Source: Burkholderiales bacterium
GTDB lineage: Bacteria; Pseudomonadota; Gammaproteobacteria; Burkholderiales; Burkholderiaceae_C
Length of the DNA: 64,000 nucleotides
Direction: 5' to 3'
Assembly: GCA_016213205.1 (NCBI GenBank)
Contig: JACRAZ010000017.1
Location: 91,488-155,487, forward strand
Position numbers and translations under genes: made by a program. Shown one piece after another: positions 54,270 to 62,700 of the stretch (positions are counted from its first letter, which is position 1; every line of letters starts with the position of its first letter). The notes under the pieces were generated by a model that saw nothing but the letters and a program-made list of their open reading frames with translations, ran no database searches and had not been told where the DNA came from.

Positions 54270-55063
54270 GGATTTCAGACACCCTCGCGCAGTGGTACGG
54301 CTCCGCCGAAGTCGCCGCACGTGTGCTCGCCGGCCGACTCGGCGATGTCGAGCGCAGCATCGGCGCCATCGCGCGGTCTCCGACCTGGTGCAAGACGCAC
54401 GGCGCCGCGGACATCGCAAAGCAGGCCGAGCCCGCGCAACAGCAGGATGCTGCACCGGCCGTCGCCGCAGCACCGCGGCAACCGCGGTCCGAGGTGCGGA
54501 AGCAGCTGGTGCAGATGGCTTCGTCGGAGCTGGGCGTCACCAACGGCGACGCCGCGCGCGAGCTCAAGATCGACATCACGCAGATTTCGTCGCAGTTCGG
54601 CACGCTGGTCCTTGCCGGCCTCATTGTGAAGGTGAAGGTCGCCGGCGCTCTGGTGCGGTACTTCGCGCACCGCGACGACGCGATGCAGTACGCGGCGGAG
54701 TGGCCTGGGGCCCGGGTGTCGGAGCCTGTGGTCCGGAAGCGGCAGGTGCGGCCACCGAAATCACCTGTACCCGCCGCAGTCGTCCCGACCCGCCAGGCGC
54801 CGGCCGCCCAGCCCACAGCACGACGCGAGCCGGCGGCGCCACCGAAGCGGCCCGCGACACCGGCACCCGAGGTCAGCCTGGCACCGGTGAGAAACCACCC
54901 GGTAGCGAAGCCGGTTGATCCGATCGAGGTGATCACACCCGAGGGCGTCAGGCGCATCGTGGCGGCGCCGTTCACTCACGATCCCAGGTATCAGTGCGAC
55001 CCCTCGAAGCCTGTCGTCGGCGCCGGCTTCTCCAGCCTGGGCATCGGGAGGTATCACCGATGA
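54266..55063 (+). CDS. hypothetical phage winged-helix protein
   Basis: 265 aa from GTG 54266 (GTGA overlap). N-terminus SDTLAQWYGSAEVAARVLAG; middle wHTH-like ELGVTNGDAARELKIDITQI, then LVLAGLIVKVKV; long Pro/Ala-rich linker; short C-terminal motif DPRYQCDPSKPV. Possibly replication or regulation; not recognised. Confidence 0.6.
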   Translation: MRISDTLAQWYGSAEVAARVLAGRLGDVERSIGAIARSPTWCKTHGAADIAKQAEPAQQQDAAPAVAAAPRQPRSEVRKQLVQMASSELGVTNGDAARELKIDITQISSQFGTLVLAGLIVKVKVAGALVRYFAHRDDAMQYAAEWPGARVSEPVVRKRQVRPPKSPVPAAVVPTRQAPAAQPTARREPAAPPKRPATPAPEVSLAPVRNHPVAKPVDPIEVITPEGVRRIVAAPFTHDPRYQCDPSKPVVGAGFSSLGIGRYHR

Positions 55064-55350
55064 CCCGACGGGAGCGGCCGAAGAAGGAACAGCGCCGCCG
55101 GCTCTGTGAGCAGCAGCGGTGGCGCTGCTACTACTGCAACGGAACGATGCGCTGGATCGTGCAGACCGCCGGCGGTGCGCTTCCGCCGGACGCCGCAACG
55201 ATCGAGCACCTCGACGACCGTTTCAGCCCACGGCGGGGAACCCTGTCTGGCCAGAAGCGGCGGGTCGCCGCTTGCTATGCCTGCAACCAGGCCCGCGCCC
55301 GGTACCGACAACAACAGGTGAACATGGAAAAGGCGGGCCGTGATGCGTGA
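55060..55350 (+). CDS. HNH endonuclease-like protein
   Basis: 96 aa. Two zinc knuckles (RCYYCNGTM and ACYACNQARA) bracket TIEHLDDRFSPRRGT, the layout of a compact HNH nuclease with the catalytic His in EHLDD. ATGA overlap upstream, 8-nt overlap downstream. Confidence 0.75.
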   Translation: MTRRERPKKEQRRRLCEQQRWRCYYCNGTMRWIVQTAGGALPPDAATIEHLDDRFSPRRGTLSGQKRRVAACYACNQARARYRQQQVNMEKAGRDA

Positions 55351-56236
55351 GTACGGTCGAATTTTCAGCTGCATCTGGTCCAGCTCCGACTTCCGCTCGT
55401 TGTCGGAAGACGGCCGCAACCTGGTGCTGTACCTCCTCAGCAGCCAGCACGGCACCATCGCTGGGGTCTTCCGGATGCCCGATGGCTACGCCTGCGAAGA
55501 CTTGCAGTGGTCGGCGGCAAGGGTTTCGAAAGGGTTCCAAGAACTGTTATTGAACGGTTTCGCAAACCGTTGCGAAACCACGAAATGGGTGTGGGTCACG
55601 AAGTTCCTGGACTGGAACCCGCCGGAGAACCCGAACCAGCGCAAGGCGGCGGCCAAGGTGATCGCCTCCGTGCCGGACCAATGCTGCTGGAAGCGAGCAT
55701 TCATGCGGGTTTGCGGGCCGCGGCTCGGTCTGGAGGCGCCTCCGGACGAAGAGGGTTCAGAAACCGTTGGCGAACCCTTTCGAAACCAGGAACAGGAACA
55801 GGAACAGGAACAGGAGTATTTATCGGATGAAGCTAACGCTTCATCCTCGTCGTCGGGGACGACCACAGCCGGCGCCAAGTCATCGATTCGTTGTCCCTAC
55901 GACGCCATCGTCGACGCCTACCACGAGGCCCTGCCGGGTCTGCCAAGGGTGGTGCTGCGCGACGGCAAGACCTGGACGAAGCGCCAGAAGGCGATGCGCG
56001 AGCTCTGGGGCTGGGTGCTGTCGAGTCGCCGCGCCGACGGCACCAGGCGCGCGGAAACCGCGGACGACGCCTTGACCTGGGTCCGGGGCTACTTCGAGCG
56101 TGCAGCGGAGAACGACTTCATCGTCGGCAAGTCGCCGCCCGGCCCCGGGCATGAGGGCTGGCGTGCCAGCCTCGACTACCTCCTGACCGAGCGCGGGTTG
56201 CGCCAGGTCGTCGAACACACGAAGGACGCGGCATGA
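55343..56236 (+). CDS. phage replication protein, DnaT/O-like
   Basis: 297 aa. N-terminal winged helix (SCIWSSSDFRSLSEDGRNLV, GVFRMPDGYACEDLQWSA) as in phage replication initiators; linker with a run of Gln-Glu pairs; C-terminal DnaT-like domain (ALPGLPRVVLRDGKTWTKRQ, then RGYFERAAENDFIVG). It overlaps dnaB by 4 nt, consistent with helicase loading. Confidence 0.75.
   Translation: MREYGRIFSCIWSSSDFRSLSEDGRNLVLYLLSSQHGTIAGVFRMPDGYACEDLQWSAARVSKGFQELLLNGFANRCETTKWVWVTKFLDWNPPENPNQRKAAAKVIASVPDQCCWKRAFMRVCGPRLGLEAPPDEEGSETVGEPFRNQEQEQEQEQEYLSDEANASSSSSGTTTAGAKSSIRCPYDAIVDAYHEALPGLPRVVLRDGKTWTKRQKAMRELWGWVLSSRRADGTRRAETADDALTWVRGYFERAAENDFIVGKSPPGPGHEGWRASLDYLLTERGLRQVVEHTKDAA
55788..55815 (+). 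repeat. hexanucleotide tandem repeat in replication gene
   Basis: About four and a half copies of AACAGG encode alternating Gln and Glu in the linker of the replication protein. Because the unit is 6 nt, copy-number change alters linker length without shifting the frame. Confidence 0.85.
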
Positions 56237-57618
56237 AACGCGACGACATCCCACCTCCCGACGATGAGGTCGGCCCGCTGCGGGTTCCGCCGCACTCGAT
56301 GGAGGCCGAACAGGCCGTCCTCGGTGCGCTGCTGCTCGACAGCGCCGCATTCGATGCCGCCGGCGGCATCGTCACCGCGGACGACTTCTACCGCTTCGAG
56401 CATCGCGAGATCTTTGCCGCGATCGCCGCGCTGTCGTTGGCATGCAAGCGGGCGGACATGATCACGGTGCACGAGGCCATGGAAGCCGCCGGCAAGGCCG
56501 ATCGCTGCGGCGGGCTCGTGTACCTCAACGAGCTGGCGGCGAACTCGCCGGGCGCGTTCAACGTCAGGGCCTACGCCGAGATCGTCCGGAAACGCTCGTT
56601 CGAGCGGGCTGTGATCACGGCCACGATGAACGCAGGCAGCATCGCCTGGGGGGATGGGACCGTCGAGGCCAAGCTGGACCGCATCTCGACGCTGATCACG
56701 ACGCTGCAGCGGCGAGGTGTCACCTCGGCGCCGCGCAGCATTGCCGAGATCGCCGCGGCGCGCACCGACCACTACGCCGCGCTCGAGGAAGGAACCGTGG
56801 CCACCGGCTGGCCCACCGGAATCCCGAAGCTCGACGAGATGCTCAACGGTGGCTTCGCGCCGGGCCGGCTCTACATCGTGGCCGCGAGGCCCAGCGTCGG
56901 GAAGTCATCGTTCTCCCAGGCCATCGCGCAGCACATGGCCTCGCATGGCCTGCCGGCGCTGTTCCTGTCGCAGGAGATGAGCGCGAACGAGGTCGCTGAC
57001 CGCGGTGTTGCCAACGCCGGGCGCGTCAGCTACACCGCGCTGCTGTCCGGAAAGATGGAGACGCAGGGCTGGAGCAGGGCCTGCGACGCGCTGGAGCAGC
57101 TCGGCCGGACCCAGCTCATGGTCGATGACCAGCCGGCGCTGCGCATCGGCGACATCCGCGCCAAGGCCGGCATGGTCAAGGGGCTGAAGGTGCTCGTCGT
57201 CGACTACCTGCAGCTCTGCGGCAGCGACCTCGTGAAGGAGAACCGCAACAGCCAGATCGAGGAGATCAGCCGCGGGCTGAAGGCCCTCGCGAAGCAGCTC
57301 GACATTGCGGTCATCGCGCTGTCGCAGCTCAACCGCGATGTCGAGAAACGCAAGGGGCAGCGGCCGACGCTGGCCGACCTCCGCGACTCCGGTGCGATCG
57401 AGCAGGACGCCGACACCGTGATCTTCCTCTGGCCGGTGAAGACGCTCAGCGATGGTCGCAAGCTCATCGGTTGCGGGGTCGACAAGAACCGCGCCGGCCG
57501 CTGCGGCCAGTTCGGGCTCGACTTCGACGGCGACATCCAGCGCTGGGGCGAGTCCGTGATGAGCGTCGAAACCGACGAATCGGCGAAGCCGAAGGGGAAG
57601 AGCAAATGGCAGGCCTGA
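56233..57618 (+). CDS. dnaB: replicative DNA helicase DnaB
   Basis: 461 aa. N-terminal domain with PPHSMEAEQAVLGALLLDS; RecA-like domain with Walker A VAARPSVGKSSFSQ near residue 220, SQEMSANEVADR, Walker B LVVDYLQL near 320 and ALSQLNRDVEKR, DLRDSGAIEQDAD. A phage-encoded hexameric helicase directly after its presumed loader. Confidence 0.95.
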   Translation: MKRDDIPPPDDEVGPLRVPPHSMEAEQAVLGALLLDSAAFDAAGGIVTADDFYRFEHREIFAAIAALSLACKRADMITVHEAMEAAGKADRCGGLVYLNELAANSPGAFNVRAYAEIVRKRSFERAVITATMNAGSIAWGDGTVEAKLDRISTLITTLQRRGVTSAPRSIAEIAAARTDHYAALEEGTVATGWPTGIPKLDEMLNGGFAPGRLYIVAARPSVGKSSFSQAIAQHMASHGLPALFLSQEMSANEVADRGVANAGRVSYTALLSGKMETQGWSRACDALEQLGRTQLMVDDQPALRIGDIRAKAGMVKGLKVLVVDYLQLCGSDLVKENRNSQIEEISRGLKALAKQLDIAVIALSQLNRDVEKRKGQRPTLADLRDSGAIEQDADTVIFLWPVKTLSDGRKLIGCGVDKNRAGRCGQFGLDFDGDIQRWGESVMSVETDESAKPKGKSKWQA

Positions 57619-57839
57619 CCGACCTCTGGTGCCTCTGCTGGTCGCAGCGGCAGAACGCGCTGCACATCGAGCAGCTCGGAAAGCACCTCAGCAGCAACCG
57701 CCAGGCCTACGCCGACAACGCCGCCGGCGACTACCGCCTGCTGGCAGTCGACTGCCGAGCCGGCATCGACATGCTGGCGCGCAACCTGCAGGGCACGCTC
57801 GCGGCGCGGGAGTCCGTCAGGACGGTGGCCTTCGTATGA
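57606..57839 (+). CDS. hypothetical phage protein
   Basis: 77 aa; TDLWCLCWSQRQNALHIEQL. Overlaps the dnaB end by 13 nt and the next start by ATGA. Short proteins of this kind follow replication genes in many phages; function unknown. Confidence 0.6.
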   Translation: MAGLTDLWCLCWSQRQNALHIEQLGKHLSSNRQAYADNAAGDYRLLAVDCRAGIDMLARNLQGTLAARESVRTVAFV

Positions 57840-58042
57840 GCACCCTGTCGACCCTGACCCCGATCGACCACGCCCTGGTGTCCCGTCACCTGCAGCGCCT
57901 GCGGCGGATGTCGCACCTGCAGGTCCGGCGCGACTACCTGGCATCTCTGCTGCGCACCGAGGGCGATCGCACGCACGACCTCGTGCAGAAGTGCTTCGCC
58001 GAGGAATGGGAGCAGCGCAAGGACAAGGGAGCGAAGGCATGA
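57836..58042 (+). CDS. hypothetical phage protein
   Basis: 68 aa, helical and charged (HLQVRRDYLASLLRTEG). ATGA overlaps on both sides. Confidence 0.55.
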   Translation: MSTLSTLTPIDHALVSRHLQRLRRMSHLQVRRDYLASLLRTEGDRTHDLVQKCFAEEWEQRKDKGAKA

Positions 58043-58560
58043 ACGTGCGACCCGTGATCTGCCGCTTCACGATCCCCGGCGAGCCGCAGGGGAAGGGCAG
58101 GGCTCGCAGCGCCGTGCTCTACGGCCGCGGCGGCAGGCCCGTCATGAAGGACGGCCGCGTCATCGTGACGCACCACACCCCGGACAAGACCGTGGCATAC
58201 GAGGGCCTCATCGCGCACGAGGCAACGCTGGCCATGGCCGGCAAGCCTCCGGTGGAGATGGCCGTCGAGGTCCGGATCGACATCGTCTGCTCCGTGCCGG
58301 CGAGCTGGTCGCTGCGGAAGACGCGCGAGGCCTTGGCTGGGCTGATCCGCCCCGCGAAGAAGCCGGACCCCGACAACATCCTCAAGGCCGTCGCTGATGG
58401 CATGAACGGCGTCGTCTGGAAGGACGATGTCCAGGCCGTCGACGGATCCTGGTCGAAGCGCTACGGCACCACGCCCGGGGTCACCGTCACCGTGATGCCG
58501 GTCCTGCTGCAGCGCGCGGAGCACCAGGTGCAGGGCGACCTGCTGGAGGCTGCGTCTTGA
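58039..58560 (+). CDS. rusA: RusA-type Holliday junction resolvase
   Basis: 173 aa. TIPGEPQGKGRARSA (G-x-P-x2-K-x-R/P), then KPDPDNILKAVADGMNGVVW followed by KDDVQAV, contain the metal-binding aspartates of RusA. Resolves branched DNA during phage replication or packaging. It overlaps the following TTG start. Confidence 0.92.
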   Translation: MNVRPVICRFTIPGEPQGKGRARSAVLYGRGGRPVMKDGRVIVTHHTPDKTVAYEGLIAHEATLAMAGKPPVEMAVEVRIDIVCSVPASWSLRKTREALAGLIRPAKKPDPDNILKAVADGMNGVVWKDDVQAVDGSWSKRYGTTPGVTVTVMPVLLQRAEHQVQGDLLEAAS

Positions 58561-58808
58561 GCGCGACCCTGCACGAGGTACCGACTGCGACGCTGCAGGA
58601 CATCCCCCGCGTGTTCCGTGCCATCGCCGACGAGATCGAGGCCGGTCAACACGGCAAGGTGCACATGGCCGCGATCGTGATCGAGTCCGATGACGGCACC
58701 GTGCGCACCTTCGGCGCCGGCGGGGCCGACTACTACCGCGGCATGGCGCTGTTTCACCTCGGCATCGAGAACCTGCTGGCCAAGCGGGGCAGGGAGTTCA
58801 TGGCGTGA
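58557..58808 (+). CDS. hypothetical phage protein
   Basis: 83 aa beginning at TTG 58557 inside the rusA stop (TTGA) with GGAGG 9 nt upstream. Content: RVFRAIADEIEAGQHGKVHM, then YYRGMALFHLGIENLL. Similar small proteins occur beside phage terminases; role unknown. Confidence 0.6.
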   Translation: MSATLHEVPTATLQDIPRVFRAIADEIEAGQHGKVHMAAIVIESDDGTVRTFGAGGADYYRGMALFHLGIENLLAKRGREFMA

Positions 58809-59569
58809 AGAACGAGCACGGCCTGACCCCACAGCAGGAGGCCTTCGCGGTCGGCCTGGCCGCGGGGCTGACGCAGGCCGAGGCCTATCGGCGCGCGTAC
58901 CCGCGTGCGCAGCGCTGGAAGGACGAAACGGTGTGGGCCGAGGCATCGAAGCTGGCTGCACACCATACGGTTCGCCCAAGGGTGGAGGCTTTGCTGGCCA
59001 AGGCCGCTGCCGAGTCGGAGATCACCGTGAAGTGGTGCGCCGATCGCTGGCGCCAGATCGCCGAAGCCGATCCACGCGAGCTGTCGGAGCTGCGCCGCGG
59101 CTGCTGCCGCTACTGCTGGGGCAAGGGCTACCGGTACCAGCGCACGGCCGGCGAGATGGAGCGCGAGCGCGAGGCCTACGAGGCCCTGCCGGCGGCGAAG
59201 CGTCGTGGTCCGTTCGACGAGAGGGGCGGCATCGGCTACCACCGCGGAAAGCCCGCGAACCCGAACTGCCCGGAGTGCTTCGGCGATGGTGTCGAGCGCA
59301 CCCACTTCAAGGATGTCCGCACCCTTTCGCCGGCCGCGCGCAGGCTCTACCAAGGCGTGAAGGAAACGAAGGACGGGATCGAGATCAAGACGCTGGACCA
59401 AGCGCATGCGCTGGTGCAGCTGTCGCGCATGGCTGGGCTCTACGAGAAGGACAACCGCCAGAAGTTGGACCCGCTGCTCGCGCTGCTGCAGGAGTTGCCT
59501 GGGAATGTGATGGTGCCGTCCGCAGGGGCGGCGCTGCCTGAGATTGAAGACGAAGGGGACGATTCATGA
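58805..59569 (+). CDS. terS: terminase small subunit
   Basis: 254 aa from GTG 58805 (GTGA). N-terminal TerS helix-turn-helix: LTPQQEAFAVGLAAGLTQAE then AYRRAYP and VRPRVEALL. An inserted Cys-rich part (GCCRYCWGKGYRYQ, NCPECFGDG) could hold zinc. Recognises phage DNA for packaging with the large subunit at 60412. Confidence 0.82.
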   Translation: MKNEHGLTPQQEAFAVGLAAGLTQAEAYRRAYPRAQRWKDETVWAEASKLAAHHTVRPRVEALLAKAAAESEITVKWCADRWRQIAEADPRELSELRRGCCRYCWGKGYRYQRTAGEMEREREAYEALPAAKRRGPFDERGGIGYHRGKPANPNCPECFGDGVERTHFKDVRTLSPAARRLYQGVKETKDGIEIKTLDQAHALVQLSRMAGLYEKDNRQKLDPLLALLQELPGNVMVPSAGAALPEIEDEGDDS

Positions 59570-59919
59570 TTGATCGAATCAATGTGTTTGCCGCGCGGCT
59601 GAACTTTGGCCGCATGATTGGCATCGGCTTTCAAGTGCGCCATGGCGAGGACAAGGTTTTGTATGCCGAGGCGCTCACCTTTTCAGGGCCTGCAGACATT
59701 GGCGAGTGCGTGCCGTTTGCGCCCGCGGTGACTCTGGATCAGACCAGCGCTCAGCAGCTGATGGACGAGCTCTGGCGCTGCGGTCTGCGGCCCAGCGAGG
59801 GCACCGGCAGTGCCGGCAGCCTGGCGGCCACGGAGCGGCACCTCGAGGACATGCGCAGCATCGCCTTCGGCATGCTGCCTGCGCCGGTCGAAATGCCGAA
59901 GCGAGGCGGGCAGCGATGA
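59566..59919 (+). CDS. hypothetical phage protein
   Basis: 117 aa; beta-rich start (FGRMIGIGFQVRHGEDKVLY), LDQTSAQQLMDELWRCGLRP and a C-terminal helix (ERHLEDMRSIAF) typical of short conserved proteins between terminase genes. ATGA overlaps on both sides. Confidence 0.65.
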   Translation: MIDRINVFAARLNFGRMIGIGFQVRHGEDKVLYAEALTFSGPADIGECVPFAPAVTLDQTSAQQLMDELWRCGLRPSEGTGSAGSLAATERHLEDMRSIAFGMLPAPVEMPKRGGQR

Positions 59920-60218
59920 GGCGTCGCACCTTCATCGCGTCTGCCGTGGCTGCCATGGTTCCGCCCATGGCCGAGCCGGCCCCCATGGTCCGTGGCGAGC
60001 TTGGAAGCATCGACTGCGGCTTCACCTTCATCGGCGCGGACCTGGCCGCCGGGCCCGACATGACTGCCTGCTACGTGCTGGCCAGCCGCGACTGCGGGCC
60101 CGACATTCCCGGATACGCGCTTGCCTACCGCGATTCCAACGTCACAGGAACCGGCTGGGTAGTCGTCGTGCCACCGGATCCACGGATCGAGTGGGAGCGC
60201 GCGCTGCGCGGCACCTGA
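59916..60218 (+). CDS. hypothetical phage protein
   Basis: 100 aa. The start RRRTFIASAVAAMV looks like a short export signal of twin-arginine-like type, followed by a small domain with two cysteines. Its stop shares a base with the next start. Function unknown. Confidence 0.55.
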   Translation: MRRRTFIASAVAAMVPPMAEPAPMVRGELGSIDCGFTFIGADLAAGPDMTACYVLASRDCGPDIPGYALAYRDSNVTGTGWVVVVPPDPRIEWERALRGT

Positions 60219-60415
60219 TGGAATGGGAGCACGAAGGCCTGCCGCCGCCAGGTGTCGACTTCGACGCTTGGCTCACCAATGGCCAGGTGCGCCAGGTGCG
60301 CAACACGGACGGTTGCCTGACGTTTCTCGACTGCACGCACCCGGCGCAGAACGCCTACTGCGATAGGTCTCGGGTCATGGCATGGCGGTTGGCCGCTCCA
60401 TCGCCGGCTCAATGA
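60218..60415 (+). CDS. hypothetical phage protein
   Basis: 65 aa; GVDFDAWLTNGQVRQVRNTDG and CDRSRVMAWRLAA. Overlaps terL by ATGA. No known domain. Confidence 0.5.
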   Translation: MEWEHEGLPPPGVDFDAWLTNGQVRQVRNTDGCLTFLDCTHPAQNAYCDRSRVMAWRLAAPSPAQ

Positions 60416-62076
60416 CTGTCGACACCACCGCCGCAACACCGGCCCAGCTCGCCGAGCTGGAGCGCAACCTCGCCGACCCGATGTGGAGGCTGTCGAACCT
60501 CTACTTCATCATCGTGAAGGGCGACGAGGACGACGAAGGCCTCGTGATGCGCTTCGAGCCCAACGTCGCACAGCGAAAGCTGCTGCGCCGGCTCTGGCAC
60601 CGCAACCTGGTGCTGAAGGTGCGGCAGCGCGGGATCACGACGCTGATCGCGCTGCTGTGGCTGGACACCGCGCTGTTCAGCAAGGGGCCGGTGAAGTGCG
60701 GCATCGTGGCCCACGAGCGCGAGGCCGCCGAGGAAATCTTCCGCGACAAGGTGCTGTTCGCCTACAACCGCTTGCCAGAGGTCCTGCGGGATCGGTTCCC
60801 GCTGAAGAAGAAGACCGAGACCCAGATCGTGTTCAAGCACAACGACGCGGTGGTCAAGGTGGCGACCTCGATGCGTGGCGGCACCACGCACCGCCTCCAC
60901 GTCAGCGAGTTCGGCAAGATCGCGGCGAAGTACCCGGCCCGGGCCAGGGAGGTGATGACCGGCTCAATCCCCTCTGTGCCGAAGACCGGAATCATCGTGA
61001 TCGAGTCCACCGCCGAGGGCCAGGACGGCGAGTTCTACGAGCTGACGCGGATCGCGATGTCCAAGGACCAGACCAGGCTGCCGCTGACGCTGAAGGACTA
61101 CCGCTTCCACTTCTTCAACTGGTGGGACGCGCCGGAATACGAGCTCGACGCCGAGGGGTTCCGCTGCAGCGAGGGGATGCTGGAGTACTTCCGCAAGGTG
61201 GAGTCCATCATCGGCCGCGCGCTGTCGGATCGCAAGCGGGCCTGGTACGTGGCCACGCTGGAGAACGACTTCGCAGGCGACCAGCCAATGATGTGGCAGG
61301 AGTACCCGAGCTACCCCGACGAGGCGTTCGCGGTCAGCACCGAGGGCTGCTACTACGCCACCCAGCTGACGAAGGCGCGGGAGCAGGGCAGGGTGCGGCC
61401 CAGCCTGCCGGTCGAGGCCGTGCCCGTGAACACCTTCTGGGACCTCGGCCGCAACGACATGATGGCGATCTGGCTGCACCAGCGCGTCGGAGCCGAGAAC
61501 CGGTTCATCGGCTACTACGAGAACAGCGGCGAGGAGCTGGTGCACTACGTCGGCTGGCTCATGGAGCAGGCCACCAAGCGCAGCCTGGTGTTCGGCAGGC
61601 ACTTCCTGCCGCACGACGCCGCCATCAAGCGCCTCGGCGAGACCCCGGACACGAACCGTTCGCCGCTGGAAATGCTTGAGGCCCTGATGCCGGGCCACCG
61701 CTTCGAGGTGGTGCCGCGCGTCACCTCGGTGATCAGCGGCATCACGGCCACCCGCAACGTCTTCGCGTCCTGCTACTTCGACGAGACCGCCTGCGAGTGC
61801 CAGGTCGGCGAGCTGAAGGTCAGCGGAGTGAAGCGCCTCGCGAACTACCGCAAGGAGTGGGACAAGGAGCGCAGCTGCTGGAAGGACCACCCCCGGCACG
61901 ACGACAACAGCCACGGTGCCGATGCGTTCCGCCAGTTCGGCCAGGTCGCCGACGCCGGCGAGAAGTTCGCGGGCGGGTTCGTGGCGGCCGGCGCGGTGGC
62001 CGGAACGGCTGCCACGGGCAGGCGCCGGTGGGGCGCTGCCCGGCGCGGCGGGGGCGGATCTCCGATGGCGGTCTGA
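60412..62076 (+). CDS. terL: terminase large subunit
   Basis: 554 aa packaging motor. ATPase: KVRQRGITTLIALLW near residue 72 in the Walker A place, without the usual GK(S/T); Walker B RLHVSEFGK near 161; motif III-like IVIESTAEGQDGEFYEL. Nuclease: NTFWDLGRNDMMAIWL near 340 with Asp, and HDDNSHGADAFR near 497. C-terminus low-complexity. Overlaps the gene upstream as ATGA. Confidence 0.9.
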   Translation: MTVDTTAATPAQLAELERNLADPMWRLSNLYFIIVKGDEDDEGLVMRFEPNVAQRKLLRRLWHRNLVLKVRQRGITTLIALLWLDTALFSKGPVKCGIVAHEREAAEEIFRDKVLFAYNRLPEVLRDRFPLKKKTETQIVFKHNDAVVKVATSMRGGTTHRLHVSEFGKIAAKYPARAREVMTGSIPSVPKTGIIVIESTAEGQDGEFYELTRIAMSKDQTRLPLTLKDYRFHFFNWWDAPEYELDAEGFRCSEGMLEYFRKVESIIGRALSDRKRAWYVATLENDFAGDQPMMWQEYPSYPDEAFAVSTEGCYYATQLTKAREQGRVRPSLPVEAVPVNTFWDLGRNDMMAIWLHQRVGAENRFIGYYENSGEELVHYVGWLMEQATKRSLVFGRHFLPHDAAIKRLGETPDTNRSPLEMLEALMPGHRFEVVPRVTSVISGITATRNVFASCYFDETACECQVGELKVSGVKRLANYRKEWDKERSCWKDHPRHDDNSHGADAFRQFGQVADAGEKFAGGFVAAGAVAGTAATGRRRWGAARRGGGGSPMAV

Positions 62077-62100
62077 AGCCCGATGTTTGGGTTTCTAGGT

Positions 62101-62130
62101 GACGCTAGTTGACGCTAGTTGACCAACGTT
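62101..62130. repeat. 10-bp tandem repeat between terL and next gene
   Basis: GACGCTAGTT occurs twice in tandem, then a third degenerate copy GACCAACGTT. The copies place TTGAC boxes 10 nt apart, so a promoter or protein-binding site is possible. The 105 nt from terL stop to the next start hold nothing else. Confidence 0.6.
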
Positions 62131-62181
62131 GACGGTTTGCGTGGCAAGCACGTCAGCATGCGCCCCACTCAAGGGGCTTGC

Positions 62182-62700
62182 ATGGGCGCACAGATCGACC
62201 TGTCAAAAGCGTGGCTGTCGCGGACCTACGGCGACATCACCGCGGTGTTTTCGTGGTTCAACGACCAGCGCGCGCTGTTCCTGATCCCCACCCTCCGTGC
62301 CCGGGCGCCGTGGTTCATCGTGCTGGAGCCGGTGGCCCACGAGTGGAACGACCAGGACCGCGACAACTTCGTGCCGCAGCTCACCGGCGGCCAGCGCCGC
62401 CGGTTGGAGCGCCTGCCGAAGCCGGTGCGCGATGCCTTCCTGGCTGACCTGCAGCGCTCCGGCCTGAAGCTGCGCGCCACCCAGGCCTGCGATGTCCTCG
62501 GCATCGAGCCGTCGGACATGAACGTGCACCGCATCATCAGCATCGTCAACGACGCGCTGCCCGATCTGGTGCGGATGCCATCGGCCCCGGCCAAGGAGTT
62601 CAGGCCCGGCACCTTCGGCCACCTCGAACTGCGCGCCGACGGCCAGCTGATGGGCGGCGAAGAGATCCGCCTGGAGCGCGAGGGCGTCGCGTATGGCTGA
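62182..62700 (+). CDS. hypothetical phage protein before portal
   Basis: 172 aa from ATG 62182 with AAGGGG upstream; other possible starts are ATG 62158 and TTG 62119. Contains DLSKAWLSRTYGDITAVFSW and PLRAT-like LRATQACDVLGIEPSDMNVH. Overlaps the portal gene by 8 nt; possibly a packaging or head accessory protein. Confidence 0.65.
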   Translation: MGAQIDLSKAWLSRTYGDITAVFSWFNDQRALFLIPTLRARAPWFIVLEPVAHEWNDQDRDNFVPQLTGGQRRRLERLPKPVRDAFLADLQRSGLKLRATQACDVLGIEPSDMNVHRIISIVNDALPDLVRMPSAPAKEFRPGTFGHLELRADGQLMGGEEIRLEREGVAYG

